A stretch of DNA of 64,000 nt from Pelagomonas calceolata (Eukaryota; Sar; Pelagophyceae; Pelagomonadales; Pelagomonadaceae): NCBI GenBank assembly GCA_918797485.1, contig CAKKNE010000005.1, positions 2,418,001 through 2,482,000 of the forward strand. Direction: 5' to 3'. Below, piece after piece: positions 45,742 through 56,582 of the stretch; position 1 is the first letter of the stretch; each line of letters opens with the position of its first letter. The position numbers and the translations under genes were made by a program. The notes below the pieces were generated by a model that was not told where the DNA came from, did no database searches, and worked only from the letters and a program-made list of their open reading frames with translations.

Positions 45742-47551
45742 AGCTCGCACTTGCAACGGAATCCCTTCGCGAAGGCAAAGAACCCAGGCTTCGCGAGATC
45801 TTCAGCAGTGGGCGGCGCGCATTTGCAGAGTGCGGGCCGCGGCCCGACCAACTTCGAAATCTCGTGGAGATACGTACCTAGGACTTTCACCGCGTTCGTG
45901 ACGTTTACTTTGTCCCACTTCTCATTCTGCGCGTGGGCGCCGTCGTTCGACGCACTCGTCGGCAGGAGCAACACATTCATGCCAGTGGCGTCGGCGAGCC
46001 AGTTTGCTACAGGTATACTCCCACCCTCGCGCGTCAGGTCGGGCGGCTTGCCGAAGACCTTCGTCACTGCGCGCGACGCGGCAACCTGTGTGTAAATCGA
46101 GCGTAACGCCATCGCCGCGACGCCTCGATGACACCGCGCGCGACGTAATTGGGATGATCGGTGCGGGACACCCACGCCGGCCCGCCGTGGACCATCTTGA
46201 CCTCGAGGGCATACTTGGACCCCAGCGCCGCCCACTGCGATTCAAGATAGCTCGTCACAAGCGCTTCGGTCCGTGCCGACGTCATGTTCGGCACTTGGCG
46301 GATGGAAAACTTGCCCGAGACGCGTCGCGGCAGCACCGTCTTCGCGCCCGGGTCGCTGAACGCGCCCTCGATGCCATGAATCGACAGCGTGGGAAAGCGC
46401 CAGCGCGCCATCAGCGTCTTCTCGTTCGTCGCATTTTCCAGTTGCGCGCCGGTCACGTCTTCGCGGTTGTACTGCTCCACGTCGAAGTCGAGCGTCGCGT
46501 ACTTTGCTCGCTCCTCGTCCGTGACCGGGGGCACGTCGTCCAATAAACCAGGCACGCGGATTCGCTCGTGGTGCATGCCGCCGAGCGCCGGCGCGTGTCT
46601 TAATGAAGCCAACAAGTGGATCAGGTCGTTCAGCGGCTCATGGACGGAACCGCCATAAACACCAGAGTGCAGGTCCTGCGCCGGCCCCGACACGATGACT
46701 TCGAAGTACGCCACGCCGCGAAGACCGTAGGTCAGGCACGGCGTCTTCTTGGCCAGCCACTGGTTGTCCGAAATGACGAAGTGGTCCACGTCGGACAGCC
46801 AGCCCGCGTTCTTGAAGTCCAGCGTGATCTCGCGCTTCGCGTCGTTGAACCTAGGTTGCGGCGGCACGGCCTCCCTTGCGACGAACTCGGGCAGGCCCTC
46901 GCTCCCGAACTCCTCCATGCCCTCGTATAGTAATTTGAGGCGGACCGGGAGCTTCATGTTGAGCTTGCGGTGCGCTTCCACGACCCACAGCCAACTGAGC
47001 GCGGGGCCCTTGTCGTCGCTCGCGCCGCGGCCCACGAGGCGGCCGTCCTTCGTCTCAGTCAATTCAAATGGCTCCGTGTCCCAGCCATCGTCTTTTTTCG
47101 CCGGTTGGACGTCCAAATGGCCGTAGGCACACACAGTCCGCACTTTGTCGTGCGGCAGGTTCGTCTCCGCCGCGAACGTTATCAGTAGTAGAGGCGGCAG
47201 CGTCGCGTCCTCTCCCTTCTTCGGGTTCTCGACGAAGCGCGCCTCCGCGGCGCCAAGGCGCTCGGCCCAGGCCTTGGCCCACTCGAGCATCTCGACGATC
47301 TTGGGTCTGTTCTCGACCCATGCGCTCACGCCTTTGATCGCGACCGCTTCTCGCAGCCGAGATATGTAGATCTCTTCTCTGTCTTCGGCGAAGGTGTAGA
47401 GCTTGCTCAGGTCTTGCGCGCGCAGGTCCGCCAGGTCTCCAATTCGTAATTCATCCACCGATGGCGGCGCGGGCGGCGCGCGCGGCGACGTCGGCATGGT
47501 TGACGCCTTCTTCAAAGGCTGGAAGCCCTCTTTGACGGCTCTGTCTTGCAT
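45738..47551 (-). CDS. M20 metallopeptidase, cytosolic non-specific dipeptidase (CNDP2-like), two exons
   Basis: Exons 47551-46145 and 46085-45738, 584 residues. The splice rejoins WVSRTDHPNY|VAASRAVTKVFG and the following DLTREGGSIPVANW, which the family requires. Zinc-binding and catalytic motifs: AYGHLDVQP (metal His, catalytic Asp), GRGASDDKGPALSWL (bridging Asp), EGMEEFGSEGLPEF (catalytic Glu pair), SVHEPLNDL, and the late NDGAHAQNEK His ligand. CNDP2-type enzymes hydrolyse dipeptides such as Cys-Gly in glutathione turnover. No signal peptide; about 45 residues at the N-terminus are extra compared with animals. A later ATG (MPTSPRAPP) is an alternative start. Confidence 0.9.
46086..46144 (-). 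other. Intron in dipeptidase gene (short, introner-like 3' end)
   Basis: 59 nt, GT-AG. Its 3' end GATTTACACACAG resembles the introner terminus GATTTCCACACAG, and it contains CGTCGCGGCGATGGCGT, close to the annexin intron core. Confidence 0.6.
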
Positions 47552-48003
47552 GTTTTGATCGCTTCTGCGCTTTTTATATCGCTTCTGGTGTGTGGGATTG
47601 CTTCGCTCTCCGGCAGCGTTTGCAAACGCTGATGACTCTTGAATCTGAAACGTTTCGTTGCACTGAGACCTCTGGTGCAGCTCCCCGGAGCGTGAAATTG
47701 GCCGGCGTCTCGCACGGGGCTAGCGTACAGTAAGACACTAGGAAGCAAATCCTGACGGGGAAAGGGGGGGGGGCGTGCGAGTCCCTGCGACTCGGCAATT
47801 GCGTCCTAGTCCAGCCTGACGGGTGGGCCCGGGGGGAGCGGGAGGGGTACGGGGGACCCCGCGACGTAAATAGCCTGAGGCTGAGCGACTTATTCGCTGC
47901 CGTCCACGCCATCGACGACGAAGCGACGGGAAACCGCGTCTGGAATATATATATATTAGGTGGTCTCGGGAAAGACGGCGATAGGGGGGACGGGGGCGCC
48001 TTT
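47552..48003. other. Intergenic region, dipeptidase 5' flank / ATP synthase beta 3' flank
   Basis: 452 bp. CTAG palindrome copy 3 (47719-47742), a 13-mer TCCACGCCATCGA (47903-47915) identical to one arm of the GT47 introner hairpin, and an AT run (about 47945-47957). No gene. Confidence 0.45.
47719..47742 (+). promoter_or_regulatory. CTAG palindrome, copy 3
   Basis: GCTAGCGT, nine bases, then ACACTAGG; 168 bp upstream of the dipeptidase start. Confidence 0.55.
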
Positions 48004-49992
<1,989 letters not shown>

Positions 49993-50826
49993 ATGCCGTC
50001 CTGGCTCCCCGAGAACTGCGTCCTAGCGTGGTACGCGGCCATAATCCACGCCGCCTACTTAACACATGTCGCCTGCACGGAGGTGTACGACGCGCAGACG
50101 CGCTGCCTGCTCCACGCCTTCAACGTCCGCTACGACTTCTCGTCGCTCCATCCGTTATTACTAGAGTGGGTGCACACTTTGGAAACAAGTGTTATCTTGG
50201 CGTTCTGCGCCGTGAGCTGCGGCGCGATGCAGCCGGCGCCGGAGCCGGCGCTGGTGGTCGTGGCGCTCTACAGCCTGTGCGGCGTCTTTCTGATCATCTG
50301 CTCGCCGCGCCAGAGCGCGTTGTTCTGGAGACGCTTGCGAGTCTCCCTCGCGTTCTCCATGTTCTTCGTCTTTGCACCATCTTTACTAGACGAACGCGTT
50401 GCATTGGTAGCGGTACTAGCAGCACATGCGCACGCGATAGCCGTGCCCTCCGCAACAATAACGCGATTATGTGCATTAGGAGAATGGCGCAGCGTCGGCG
50501 TGCTCTTCACGATACATGTCGTCGCTCTTTGGCTAGGCGTGCGGTCCGCCTCAAAGGGCCCCTGCTTGTCTGTTGCGGCCTCGGCATTTCTGGTCTTCGT
50601 CGCGCGCGAGCTGGCTTTAGCGTGCGACCGGAAGTGGCCGCGCGGCGCGTCGCTTTCGTTAAGGGGCTTTGGCAGCCAGCACGCGGCGCACGACCTCTAC
50701 CCGCCGACGCCCTTCGATTCACTCTTGGCGGCGCTCCTGCCTTCCGTCGAGTCTCCGGACGAGTTCGACGACCTGCCTTTGTTATTGGACGCCAAGGACG
50801 TCGAGGCGGAGACGGAGATGGTGTAG
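49993..50826 (+). CDS. Multi-pass membrane protein of unknown function
   Basis: 277 residues with about six to seven hydrophobic segments: near 8-26 (LAWYAAIIHAAYLTHVACT), 60-75, 82-103 (ALVVVALYSLCGVFLIICS), 115-130, 133-150, 165-182 (VGVLFTIHVVALWLGV) and 190-208. The C-terminal 65 residues are hydrophilic and acidic (DDLPLLLDAKDVEAETEMV), presumably cytosolic. No transporter or enzyme signature recognised; no cleavable signal peptide. Confidence 0.65.
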   Translation: MPSWLPENCVLAWYAAIIHAAYLTHVACTEVYDAQTRCLLHAFNVRYDFSSLHPLLLEWVHTLETSVILAFCAVSCGAMQPAPEPALVVVALYSLCGVFLIICSPRQSALFWRRLRVSLAFSMFFVFAPSLLDERVALVAVLAAHAHAIAVPSATITRLCALGEWRSVGVLFTIHVVALWLGVRSASKGPCLSVAASAFLVFVARELALACDRKWPRGASLSLRGFGSQHAAHDLYPPTPFDSLLAALLPSVESPDEFDDLPLLLDAKDVEAETEMV

Positions 50827-50907
50827 TTTTTTTGTGGCCTCTCCAATCAGGCTTCCTGTGTAATTGCTCTTCTTTAGTAGTCCTATAGTGCGGGGAGGAT
50901 ATTGTTG

Positions 50908-50970
50908 CGGCTAGGACTAGTGGGCGGAGCCCCTGGGGAGAGACACCGCGCGTCGCCGATTCATCGGTCG
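50908..50970 (+). repeat. 3'-flank element, long copy (after membrane protein gene)
   Basis: In sense of the plus gene GTTGCGGCTAGGACTAG then GGGCGGAGCCCC, ending in GACACCGCGCGTCGCCGAT and an ATCGG hairpin. It is the near-identical inverse of 24674-24741. It lies about 80 bp after the stop at 50826 and overlaps the 3' end of the annexin-like ORF. Confidence 0.65.
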
Positions 50971-51576
50971 TCCTAGTGCCACGCGTTCAACCGCCGTGGC
51001 CGGGCGCCATGTATGGGTAGAGCGGCCCGCGCGGCGGCGGCGGCGCCGGGAGCGGCACGACGAACTGGCCGCCGGGACCTGCGTCCGGAATGTCGCGGCG
51101 ATGGCGTATGGGGTTGTGTCAGGACGCTGCGTCGGCACCGACGCCCGACACGCCGCGTGAATAATATCCGCGACGTAGGCGTCGGGCGCGGCGAGCGCGT
51201 AGGCCATCATGCGGCCGTAGTCCGAGCCCGTCTTTTCGCGCACGTCCTTCGCGAGGTCGGCGTCGAATTTCTCGCGGTAGGCCTTCTTCGTGCGCTCGAG
51301 GGACGCCTTCGTGCGCGTACAGAGCACCGCTATGAGCTTGCGGTTGTCGCAACCGAGACCCGTGACGCCGCCTTTCATGGCGTCCCGGGCCATGGCGGCA
51401 TCCACGGCGGCGACGCGGTCCTTGAGCGTCGCGTTGAGCTTCTGCAGTTTGCGACAGCACTCCTTTTTGGTTTCGGGGTCGTTTAACGAGCCCTTGGCGG
51501 CTACTATCCGCGCGACGGTCGTGTTCGCCAGGCGCGATTTTTCATCCTGAAAGACTTGCGTTTCGCCGAGACCCAT
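50917..51576 (-). pseudogene. Truncated annexin paralogue
   Basis: Residues 1-140 match the N-terminus of the octad annexin closely (DEKSRLANTTVARIVAAKGS, DPETKKECCRKLQKLNATL, LIAVLCTRTKASLERTKKAY, KTGSDYGRMMAYAL), covering repeat 1 and the start of repeat 2 (ADIIHAAC). Then the sequence jumps to the annexin C-terminal tail: the DNA encodes GPGGQFVVPLPAPPPP, but in another frame, after a 60-nt stretch that could be an intron and that contains CGCCATCGCCGCGAC. About 80% of the parent is missing. The ORF's last residues are encoded by the 3'-flank repeat. It may encode a short protein, or be a decaying copy; I favour the latter. Confidence 0.6.
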
Positions 51577-51969
51577 CGCGTCGTCTCGCGCAGATTGCTG
51601 TGTATGTGTACAGTGAGTTTCACTCTTTTTCTACGCGCCCCTCCGATCTATCTGAGCGCTATCCGGCCGGCCGCTTTATCTATGGTAGATGTCCTCTCTC
51701 TACAGCTTGGTGGGCTCAAGGCCCTCGGCGGCGCTCACGTTTTGGTGGGGCAGATACTGAGGCTAGCGTCTGTAAGACACTAGCAAGAGCCGCGAGCCGC
51801 CCCTATACAAAAGCATACAGCTCAAAATATTACCCAAAAAAATTGTACTACGCAGTGATTTATTTGCCGCGTCCAGCTGTGGGCCCGCGGCAGCATTTAT
51901 AGAAGCCCAACTGAGAGCAATTGAGCCCAGAGCTACCAGAGCAGAGAACAGCGCGCCGCCAGCTAAGAC
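51577..51969. other. Divergent promoter region, annexin copy / UBLCP1
   Basis: 393 bp, less GC-rich, with CTAG palindrome copy 4 almost exactly midway (about 186 bp to each start). No other gene. Confidence 0.45.
51762..51784 (+). promoter_or_regulatory. CTAG palindrome, copy 4
   Basis: GCTAGCGT, seven bases, then ACACTAGC. Confidence 0.55.
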
Positions 51970-53133
51970 ATGGCCGAAATCCTCGACTCCGCAACCTCCG
52001 GAGCGCCCACACCGGCGCCGGACGCCGGCGCCGAGCCGCCCCTCGAATTCAACACGACGTTCCAAGGCCAGAAGCTCGTGCTGCGCGTCAAAAGAGATGG
52101 AGTAGTGGCAGACCTGAAAGCAGCGATCACCGACGAAACCCAGGTGCCCGCGAAGCGCCAGAAATTGATAGGCCTCGTCAAAGGCGCGCTGCCGCCGGAC
52201 GAGTCGAAGCTCGCCGAGTTGGTCGGTCCTAGGGGAGAGAAGCCGCCGACGAAGTTCCTACTGATGGGCACGCCCGACGACAAGTTATTTATCGACCCGA
52301 AGGACCGCGACGACCTGCCTGAAATTATCGACGATCTGGACCCGGTCGGCAACTGTGTGGAAACCACATTTCGGGCGCCCCACGCCATCGACGTGATGTT
52401 GTCTCCGTAGCTGCATCTAACTCACTGGTTGATCTCCACACAGGACTTTGACTACCAGGCGCTGTCCGACGAGTGGCACCGGAGCCGGAGGCACGCGGCG
52501 ACCCTCGAAAAGTTCGTGGCCAAGACGGAAATCAACTGGCTCACGCCAAGAAGAAAGGGCAAGAAGCTCCTCGTGCTCGACCTCGACCACACGTTGCTCG
52601 ACTTCAACCGCCACGACCCCCCCACCCAGGTCTCCGCGAACTCGAAGCGGCCGGGCATGGACGCGTTTTTGGAGGCCGTCTACGAGGACTACGACCTCGT
52701 TGTGTGGTCGCAGACGCACTGGAGGTGGTTGGAACTCAAGCTCACCGCGCTGGGCATGCTCTCGTCCTCAAAATTCAAAATCTGCTTCGTGCTCGACAAG
52801 ACGTCGATGTTCCGCATCGTGTCGCGGCGCAAGGACGGCAGCGAGTTCAAGCACGCGGTCAAGCCCCTGCGCTTAATTTGGGACAAGGTCGACGGCTGGA
52901 ACGCGGCGAACACCTTGCATTTGGACGATTTGTCCCGCAATTTCGCTCTCAATCCTCGGTCGGGCGTCAAGTGCAAGGCCTACCACCGCGACAAGCCGAA
53001 CGCGGCCCGGGACGCGGAGCTGCCCGCGCTCGCGGCGTATCTCGCGCACGTGGCCCGCGCGTCGAAGGGCCTGTCGGCGTTCGACCACGGGAAGTGGCGG
53101 GACGTCTGGAAGAAGATCCGGGAGGCGGGTTAA
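51970..53133 (+). CDS. UBLCP1: UBLCP1-like ubiquitin-like-domain CTD/proteasome phosphatase (two exons)
   Basis: Exons 51970-52344 and 52444-53133, 354 residues. Residues about 25-100 form a ubiquitin-like domain (FNTTFQGQKLVLRVKRDGVV, FLLMGTPDDKLF). The splice joins IIDDLDP|DFDYQALSDEWH. The HAD/FCP1 phosphatase has the catalytic DxDx(T) LLVLDLDHTLLDFN (about 168-181), motif II VVWSQTHWRWLELKL, and the C-terminal NTLHLDDLSRNFALNP with catalytic acidic pair. UBLCP1 binds 26S proteasome subunit Rpn1 through its UBL and dephosphorylates proteasome subunits in the nucleus. Unspliced translation stops inside the intron. Confidence 0.9.
52353..52443 (+). mobile_element. Introner element forming most of the UBLCP1 intron
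   Basis: 91 bp starting CTGTGTGGAAACCA and ending TGATCTCCACACAG, the inverted-repeat ends seen in the GT47 introner; the middle (CCACGCCATCGACGTGATG, then GTAGCTGCATCT) aligns with the GT47 copy, and the internal part of that copy is absent here. Intron 52345-52443 (99 nt, GT-AG). No target-site duplication is now recognisable. Confidence 0.75.
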
Positions 53134-53579
53134 TGTTGTTGTAGCTCGTGTAGAAGATGGTGCCTGGGGAGGCGCCGTCGCCGTCGCCGGTGTTGTACTG
53201 ATCACGGTGACTGCGGATTCAGCGCGGCGCGCCGTACCGTACGCCGTGGAAGGGTGGCCCCTCACACGGACGGATCACATCGGAGTCAAGGGACCGACTG
53301 GTAAATATTCCTAGTGTGTCTCACTTAGGTCTGTCACCATCATCCCACGCCTTGGACCTCGCTGCCAGCTCTCTCGCGCGTCTCAGTGCCAAAGTGCTTA
53401 CTCTGCTAACAAAAATCGCTGACGCCGTCCTCAAATCGCTGCGCAAGCGCAAGCGAGCATGCTGGGCCGGTGGCAACTCATCCACATCACTCAGCAGAGA
53501 TACACGCGCAGCAGAGATACACGCGCGCATTGCACCCCAGCCATCATCACGCCGTCGTCGCGTCGCAGGTGCATCAATC
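53134..53579. other. Intergenic region upstream of TPI
   Basis: 446 bp between tandem plus genes, with a weak CTAG-palindrome-like site (53310-53330). A short AGCAGAGATACACGCGC segment is duplicated in tandem (about 53493-53525). No gene. Confidence 0.4.
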
Positions 53580-54455
53580 ATGGCCAAGCTCGTGCTCGCG
53601 CTCGCGCTCGCGCCGGCCGCGGCGTTCGCCCCGACGGCCGCGCCCCGAACCACCACGCAGCTCCACGCGCGCCAGCCGATCATAGCGGGCAACTGGAAGC
53701 TGAACCCGTCGTCGATCCAGGAGGCCGACGGCCTCGCGAAGGGCGTCGCTTCCTTGTTAGGAGACGAGACGTGCGCGTCGTCGTCGGCCGCGGACTGCAC
53801 GGAGGTCGTCGTGTTCCCCCCGTTCCCCTTCATCTCGTCTGTGGTGGACGACCTCGCGGGTGTGGGGGTCGGCGTCGGCGCCCAGTCTATATTTCACACG
53901 GCGGAATCCGGCGCGTACACGGGCGCCGTGAGCGCGTCGATGGTGACGAGCTTAGGCTGCCAGTACGTGCTCTGCGGCCACTCGGAACGGCGCACGGTCT
54001 TCAAGGACGACGACGAGGCCATCAACAAGAAGGTCCTGAAGGTCATCGAGGACGGCATGCGGCCCGTGTTGTGTATCGGCGAGACGGAGGAGGAGTACGA
54101 CGCGGGCCTGTGTGCCGACGTCTGCAAGCTGCAGCTCGCCAAGGACCTCGCGGGCGTGTCGGCGGCGGCCATGAAGGACGTCGTGATCGCGTACGAGCCC
54201 GTCTGGGCCATCGGCACGGGCAAGGTCTGCCCCTGCGACGTGGCGCAGACGGTCCACAAGACGATCCGCGACTACTTAGCCGAGTTGTATGATCGGTCGA
54301 CGGCGGACGCCGTGCGCATCCAGTACGGCGGCTCCGTGACGCCCGAGTCCGTCGACGAGCTCATGGCGCAGCCGGACATCGACGGCTGCTTGGTTGGAGG
54401 CGCTTCCTTAGTCGCGGAAAAGTTTGCCAGAATCTGCAACTTCGTCCGCAAGTGA
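53580..54455 (+). CDS. TPI: Plastid triose-phosphate isomerase
   Basis: 291 residues from ATG 53580. Bipartite plastid presequence: signal peptide MAKLVLALALAPAAA, then FAPTAAP, the classic stramenopile ASA-FAP junction. All catalytic residues are present: NWKLN (Lys at about 40), LCGHSERR (catalytic His), AYEPVWAIGTGK (catalytic Glu and phosphate loop) and QYGGSVTPESVDEL. It interconverts dihydroxyacetone phosphate and glyceraldehyde 3-phosphate in the Calvin cycle. The open frame upstream to 53316 would mask the signal peptide. Confidence 0.96.
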   Translation: MAKLVLALALAPAAAFAPTAAPRTTTQLHARQPIIAGNWKLNPSSIQEADGLAKGVASLLGDETCASSSAADCTEVVVFPPFPFISSVVDDLAGVGVGVGAQSIFHTAESGAYTGAVSASMVTSLGCQYVLCGHSERRTVFKDDDEAINKKVLKVIEDGMRPVLCIGETEEEYDAGLCADVCKLQLAKDLAGVSAAAMKDVVIAYEPVWAIGTGKVCPCDVAQTVHKTIRDYLAELYDRSTADAVRIQYGGSVTPESVDELMAQPDIDGCLVGGASLVAEKFARICNFVRK

Positions 54456-54480
54456 GCGCGTAAGGTTTAGACACAATTGA

Positions 54481-54815
54481 TTAGTTACCCTCTTCCTCCT
54501 CCTCGTCCGCGGCGCCGCCCATGAGCTTGCGCATGGCCTCAATACCCTCATCTTTCTTCTCGACCTTGACCTATGTGGTGGAAGCGACCGCGTCCCCGTG
54601 CGCCGCCGCCGCGACCGCAAAAAGAAGGGACGGCCGGGACGCCGGCGCCGCGCCTCCTTCTCGCAGGGCTCGCAGATGCGTATGGAACAACCATGGGCGT
54701 CGCGGGAGACAATAACTTTATGACTCACGAGGATCAGCTGCTGGTGGCAGTAGAAGCAGGTCGTGTGGTCCGCGGCAGAAGTGTCCCGGTTCGTCTGGCC
54801 GGGGGGCGGCGCCAT
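54481..54815 (-). CDS. Small zinc-binding protein (two exons, intron tentative)
   Basis: A frame from ATG 54815 has two Cys pairs, TCFYCHQQ and ICEPCEKE (plus GCSIRIC), a likely zinc ribbon. A downstream frame ends VKVEKKDEGIEAMRKLMGGA and a poly-Glu tail, TAA at 54481. A GC-AG intron 54653-54571 (83 nt) would join them in frame to 83 residues (CEPCEKE|VKVEKKDEGIE). The insertion's left end, GGCGCGGCGCCGGCGTCCC, resembles the introner-like intron of the CCCH gene. If not spliced so, the ORF runs on in Arg-rich sequence to 54408, overlapping TPI. Function unknown; it overlaps 25 bp from TPI's stop. Confidence 0.5.
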
Positions 54816-55448
54816 CGCCCGCAGCGATGGCGTAGCGGGCTGCCCCCTTTGTTATGAGTGTGTGAGCGACTTCTCGCGGCGGACGCGGGCTTCCGTGGGC
54901 TGCAGGAGGCGCGTGACGACACAGCGGCCGCGCTGTGGTTCTAGTGTCTTACACGCTGTGAAGGAAGTTGGAAAGTTACGCCTTCGACGACGGACGGCAG
55001 CCCTGGGCGAGCGCTGGACCCAATAAATCCTCGGTCAGTCGGCGCGAGGCGGGCGTGCTCATCGCGATTCGCGGGCGGGCGCCCGGGGGTAAGTGATCGT
55101 GTTGCTGCGCTTAAGTGCAGTATCACCTTATGAAGTAGCACCGGACCGGTCCTTCGGATGCGTGCTCGAAACCGCGAGGCGAGGGCCAGCTTGCGGGAGT
55201 CTGCCGGATTTTTGGGCTCTGATTTTTTGGCTCGCAGACGCTACACCAATTGCGCTCGTGCATTTCAGCACTCGTTTAGAAACGAAATTACGTAAACAGC
55301 TATTAACGTTAGTGAACGAGTCGTTATTCCTGCCTTTTTTGCCAATGAGCACTCAGCACTGCCTTCGAAATCGCCCGCCTGCACAAATTGCGCGCCGCCG
55401 CCCGTCGCGCTTATCATTCAGTCCCCTCACGCGCGCAGATCAACAACC
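54816..55448. other. Divergent intergenic region (zinc protein / acidic-repeat protein)
   Basis: 633 bp. CTAG palindrome copy 5 (54941-54960, second half degenerate) and GGGCTGCC/GGCAGCC motifs (about 54838 and 55004). The part from 55200 is less GC-rich. No gene supported. Confidence 0.4.
54941..54960 (-). promoter_or_regulatory. CTAG palindrome, copy 5 (half degenerate)
   Basis: CTAGTGTCTTAC then ACGCTGTG; 126 bp upstream of the zinc-protein start. Confidence 0.4.
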
Positions 55449-56468
55449 ATGTACAAGCTCATCGTCGTTGGGTTACTCGCGGCCTCCGCCGCGACCGCGT
55501 CGGCCGCGTCGCCGCCGTCGCGTGATGTAAAGAATCACGATCGCGCCGCCGCCAATTTGGTGGCCAAGTCCGACGACAAGGAGCTAGAAGAGCTCAGAGT
55601 CTCGCTACCCAACCTCCGCGGCACCGTCTCGGCGACGCGGGTGCTCTCGGACCTCACGGAGGCCGAGAACCGCCGCGGCCTCCAGGGTAAGGGCAACAAG
55701 GATGAAGATGAGGACTCGGAAGAAGACGAGCAGGAGTCCGACGAGCAGGAGGAGGACTCGGAGGAAGGCGACGAGGAAGAGGACCAGGACGCCAGCGACG
55801 AGGAAGAGGACTCCTCCGAGGGTGGCGACGAGGAAGAGGACAACTCCGAGGGCGCCGACGAGGAAGAGGACAACTCCGAGGGCGCCGACGAGGAAGAGGA
55901 CAATTCCGAGGGTGGCGACGAAGAAGAGGACAACTCCGAGGGCGCCGACGAGGAAGAGGACAATTCCGAGGGTGGCGACGAGGAAGAGGACAATTCCGAG
56001 GGTGGCGACGAGGAAGAGGACAATTCCGAGGGTGGCGACGAGGAGGAGGACAATGCCGAGGGTGGCGACGAGGAGGAGGACTCGGAGGAGGACTCCGGAG
56101 AGGACGCCGACGAGGAAGAGTCCAGGGGCTGCGCGGGCATCGGCGAGGCGTGCAAGGTCGAAGGCGACTGCTGCGACGCGCCGCCCAACGGATGCTTCAC
56201 GAAGAAGAACAACAACGGGCGCGGGACGTGCGAGGCCTCATGCCCCGCCGACAAGGCCTACAAGTGCTACAAGAAGCCGGACGAGGTCGCCGATCGGGAC
56301 GGCGGCGACGGCGCGTGCAAGGACGACGGCGGCTGGGAGAAGCACCCGGCGAAGAAGGGCAAGACCCTCGACTGCGACTGGGTCGCGAAGTCCCCGAAGA
56401 AGCGCTGCAAGAAGAAGAACAAGGGCGGCACGAAGGCGTCGAAGGCGTGCGCGTGCGCCTGCGCGTGA
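55449..56468 (+). CDS. Secreted acidic tandem-repeat protein with Cys-rich C-terminus
   Basis: 339 residues. Signal peptide MYKLIVVGLLAASAATASAA. Residues about 117-206 are nine copies of a 10-residue repeat DEEEDNSEGG/A, preceded and followed by more Glu/Asp, so this part is strongly polyanionic. The C-terminal 115 residues hold two Cys modules: GCAGIGEACKVEGDCCDAPP...GTCEASC and a GWEKHPAKKGKTLDCDWVAK...KRCKKK module like the short secreted-protein domain frequent in diatoms and other stramenopiles. Polyanionic secreted proteins can bind calcium or organise wall and mineral matrices; here that is inference. The repeat is a 30-bp minisatellite in DNA. Confidence 0.75.
   Translation: MYKLIVVGLLAASAATASAASPPSRDVKNHDRAAANLVAKSDDKELEELRVSLPNLRGTVSATRVLSDLTEAENRRGLQGKGNKDEDEDSEEDEQESDEQEEDSEEGDEEEDQDASDEEEDSSEGGDEEEDNSEGADEEEDNSEGADEEEDNSEGGDEEEDNSEGADEEEDNSEGGDEEEDNSEGGDEEEDNSEGGDEEEDNAEGGDEEEDSEEDSGEDADEEESRGCAGIGEACKVEGDCCDAPPNGCFTKKNNNGRGTCEASCPADKAYKCYKKPDEVADRDGGDGACKDDGGWEKHPAKKGKTLDCDWVAKSPKKRCKKKNKGGTKASKACACACA
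55797..56066 (+). repeat. 30-bp coding minisatellite (9 units)
   Basis: Tandem units differing mainly at GGC/GGT and GCC/GGC positions, in frame with the protein, decaying into single-codon Glu/Asp variation at both edges. Confidence 0.9.
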
Positions 56469-56582
56469 GCCCGCGGCCCGTCCTACTCCTCCCCCCCAAT
56501 TAGGAACCCTACCACGTCAGGAACCATCTCCCACGCTCCACCCCCCACCACGCTCCCTCCCACTATAAAACAACCACAACAA

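Noticed and set aside
47943-47958. AT run as a TATA-type promoter
   Set aside because: It lies about 45 bp past the ATP synthase beta stop and 390 bp from the dipeptidase start; other genes in the window lack a comparable box.
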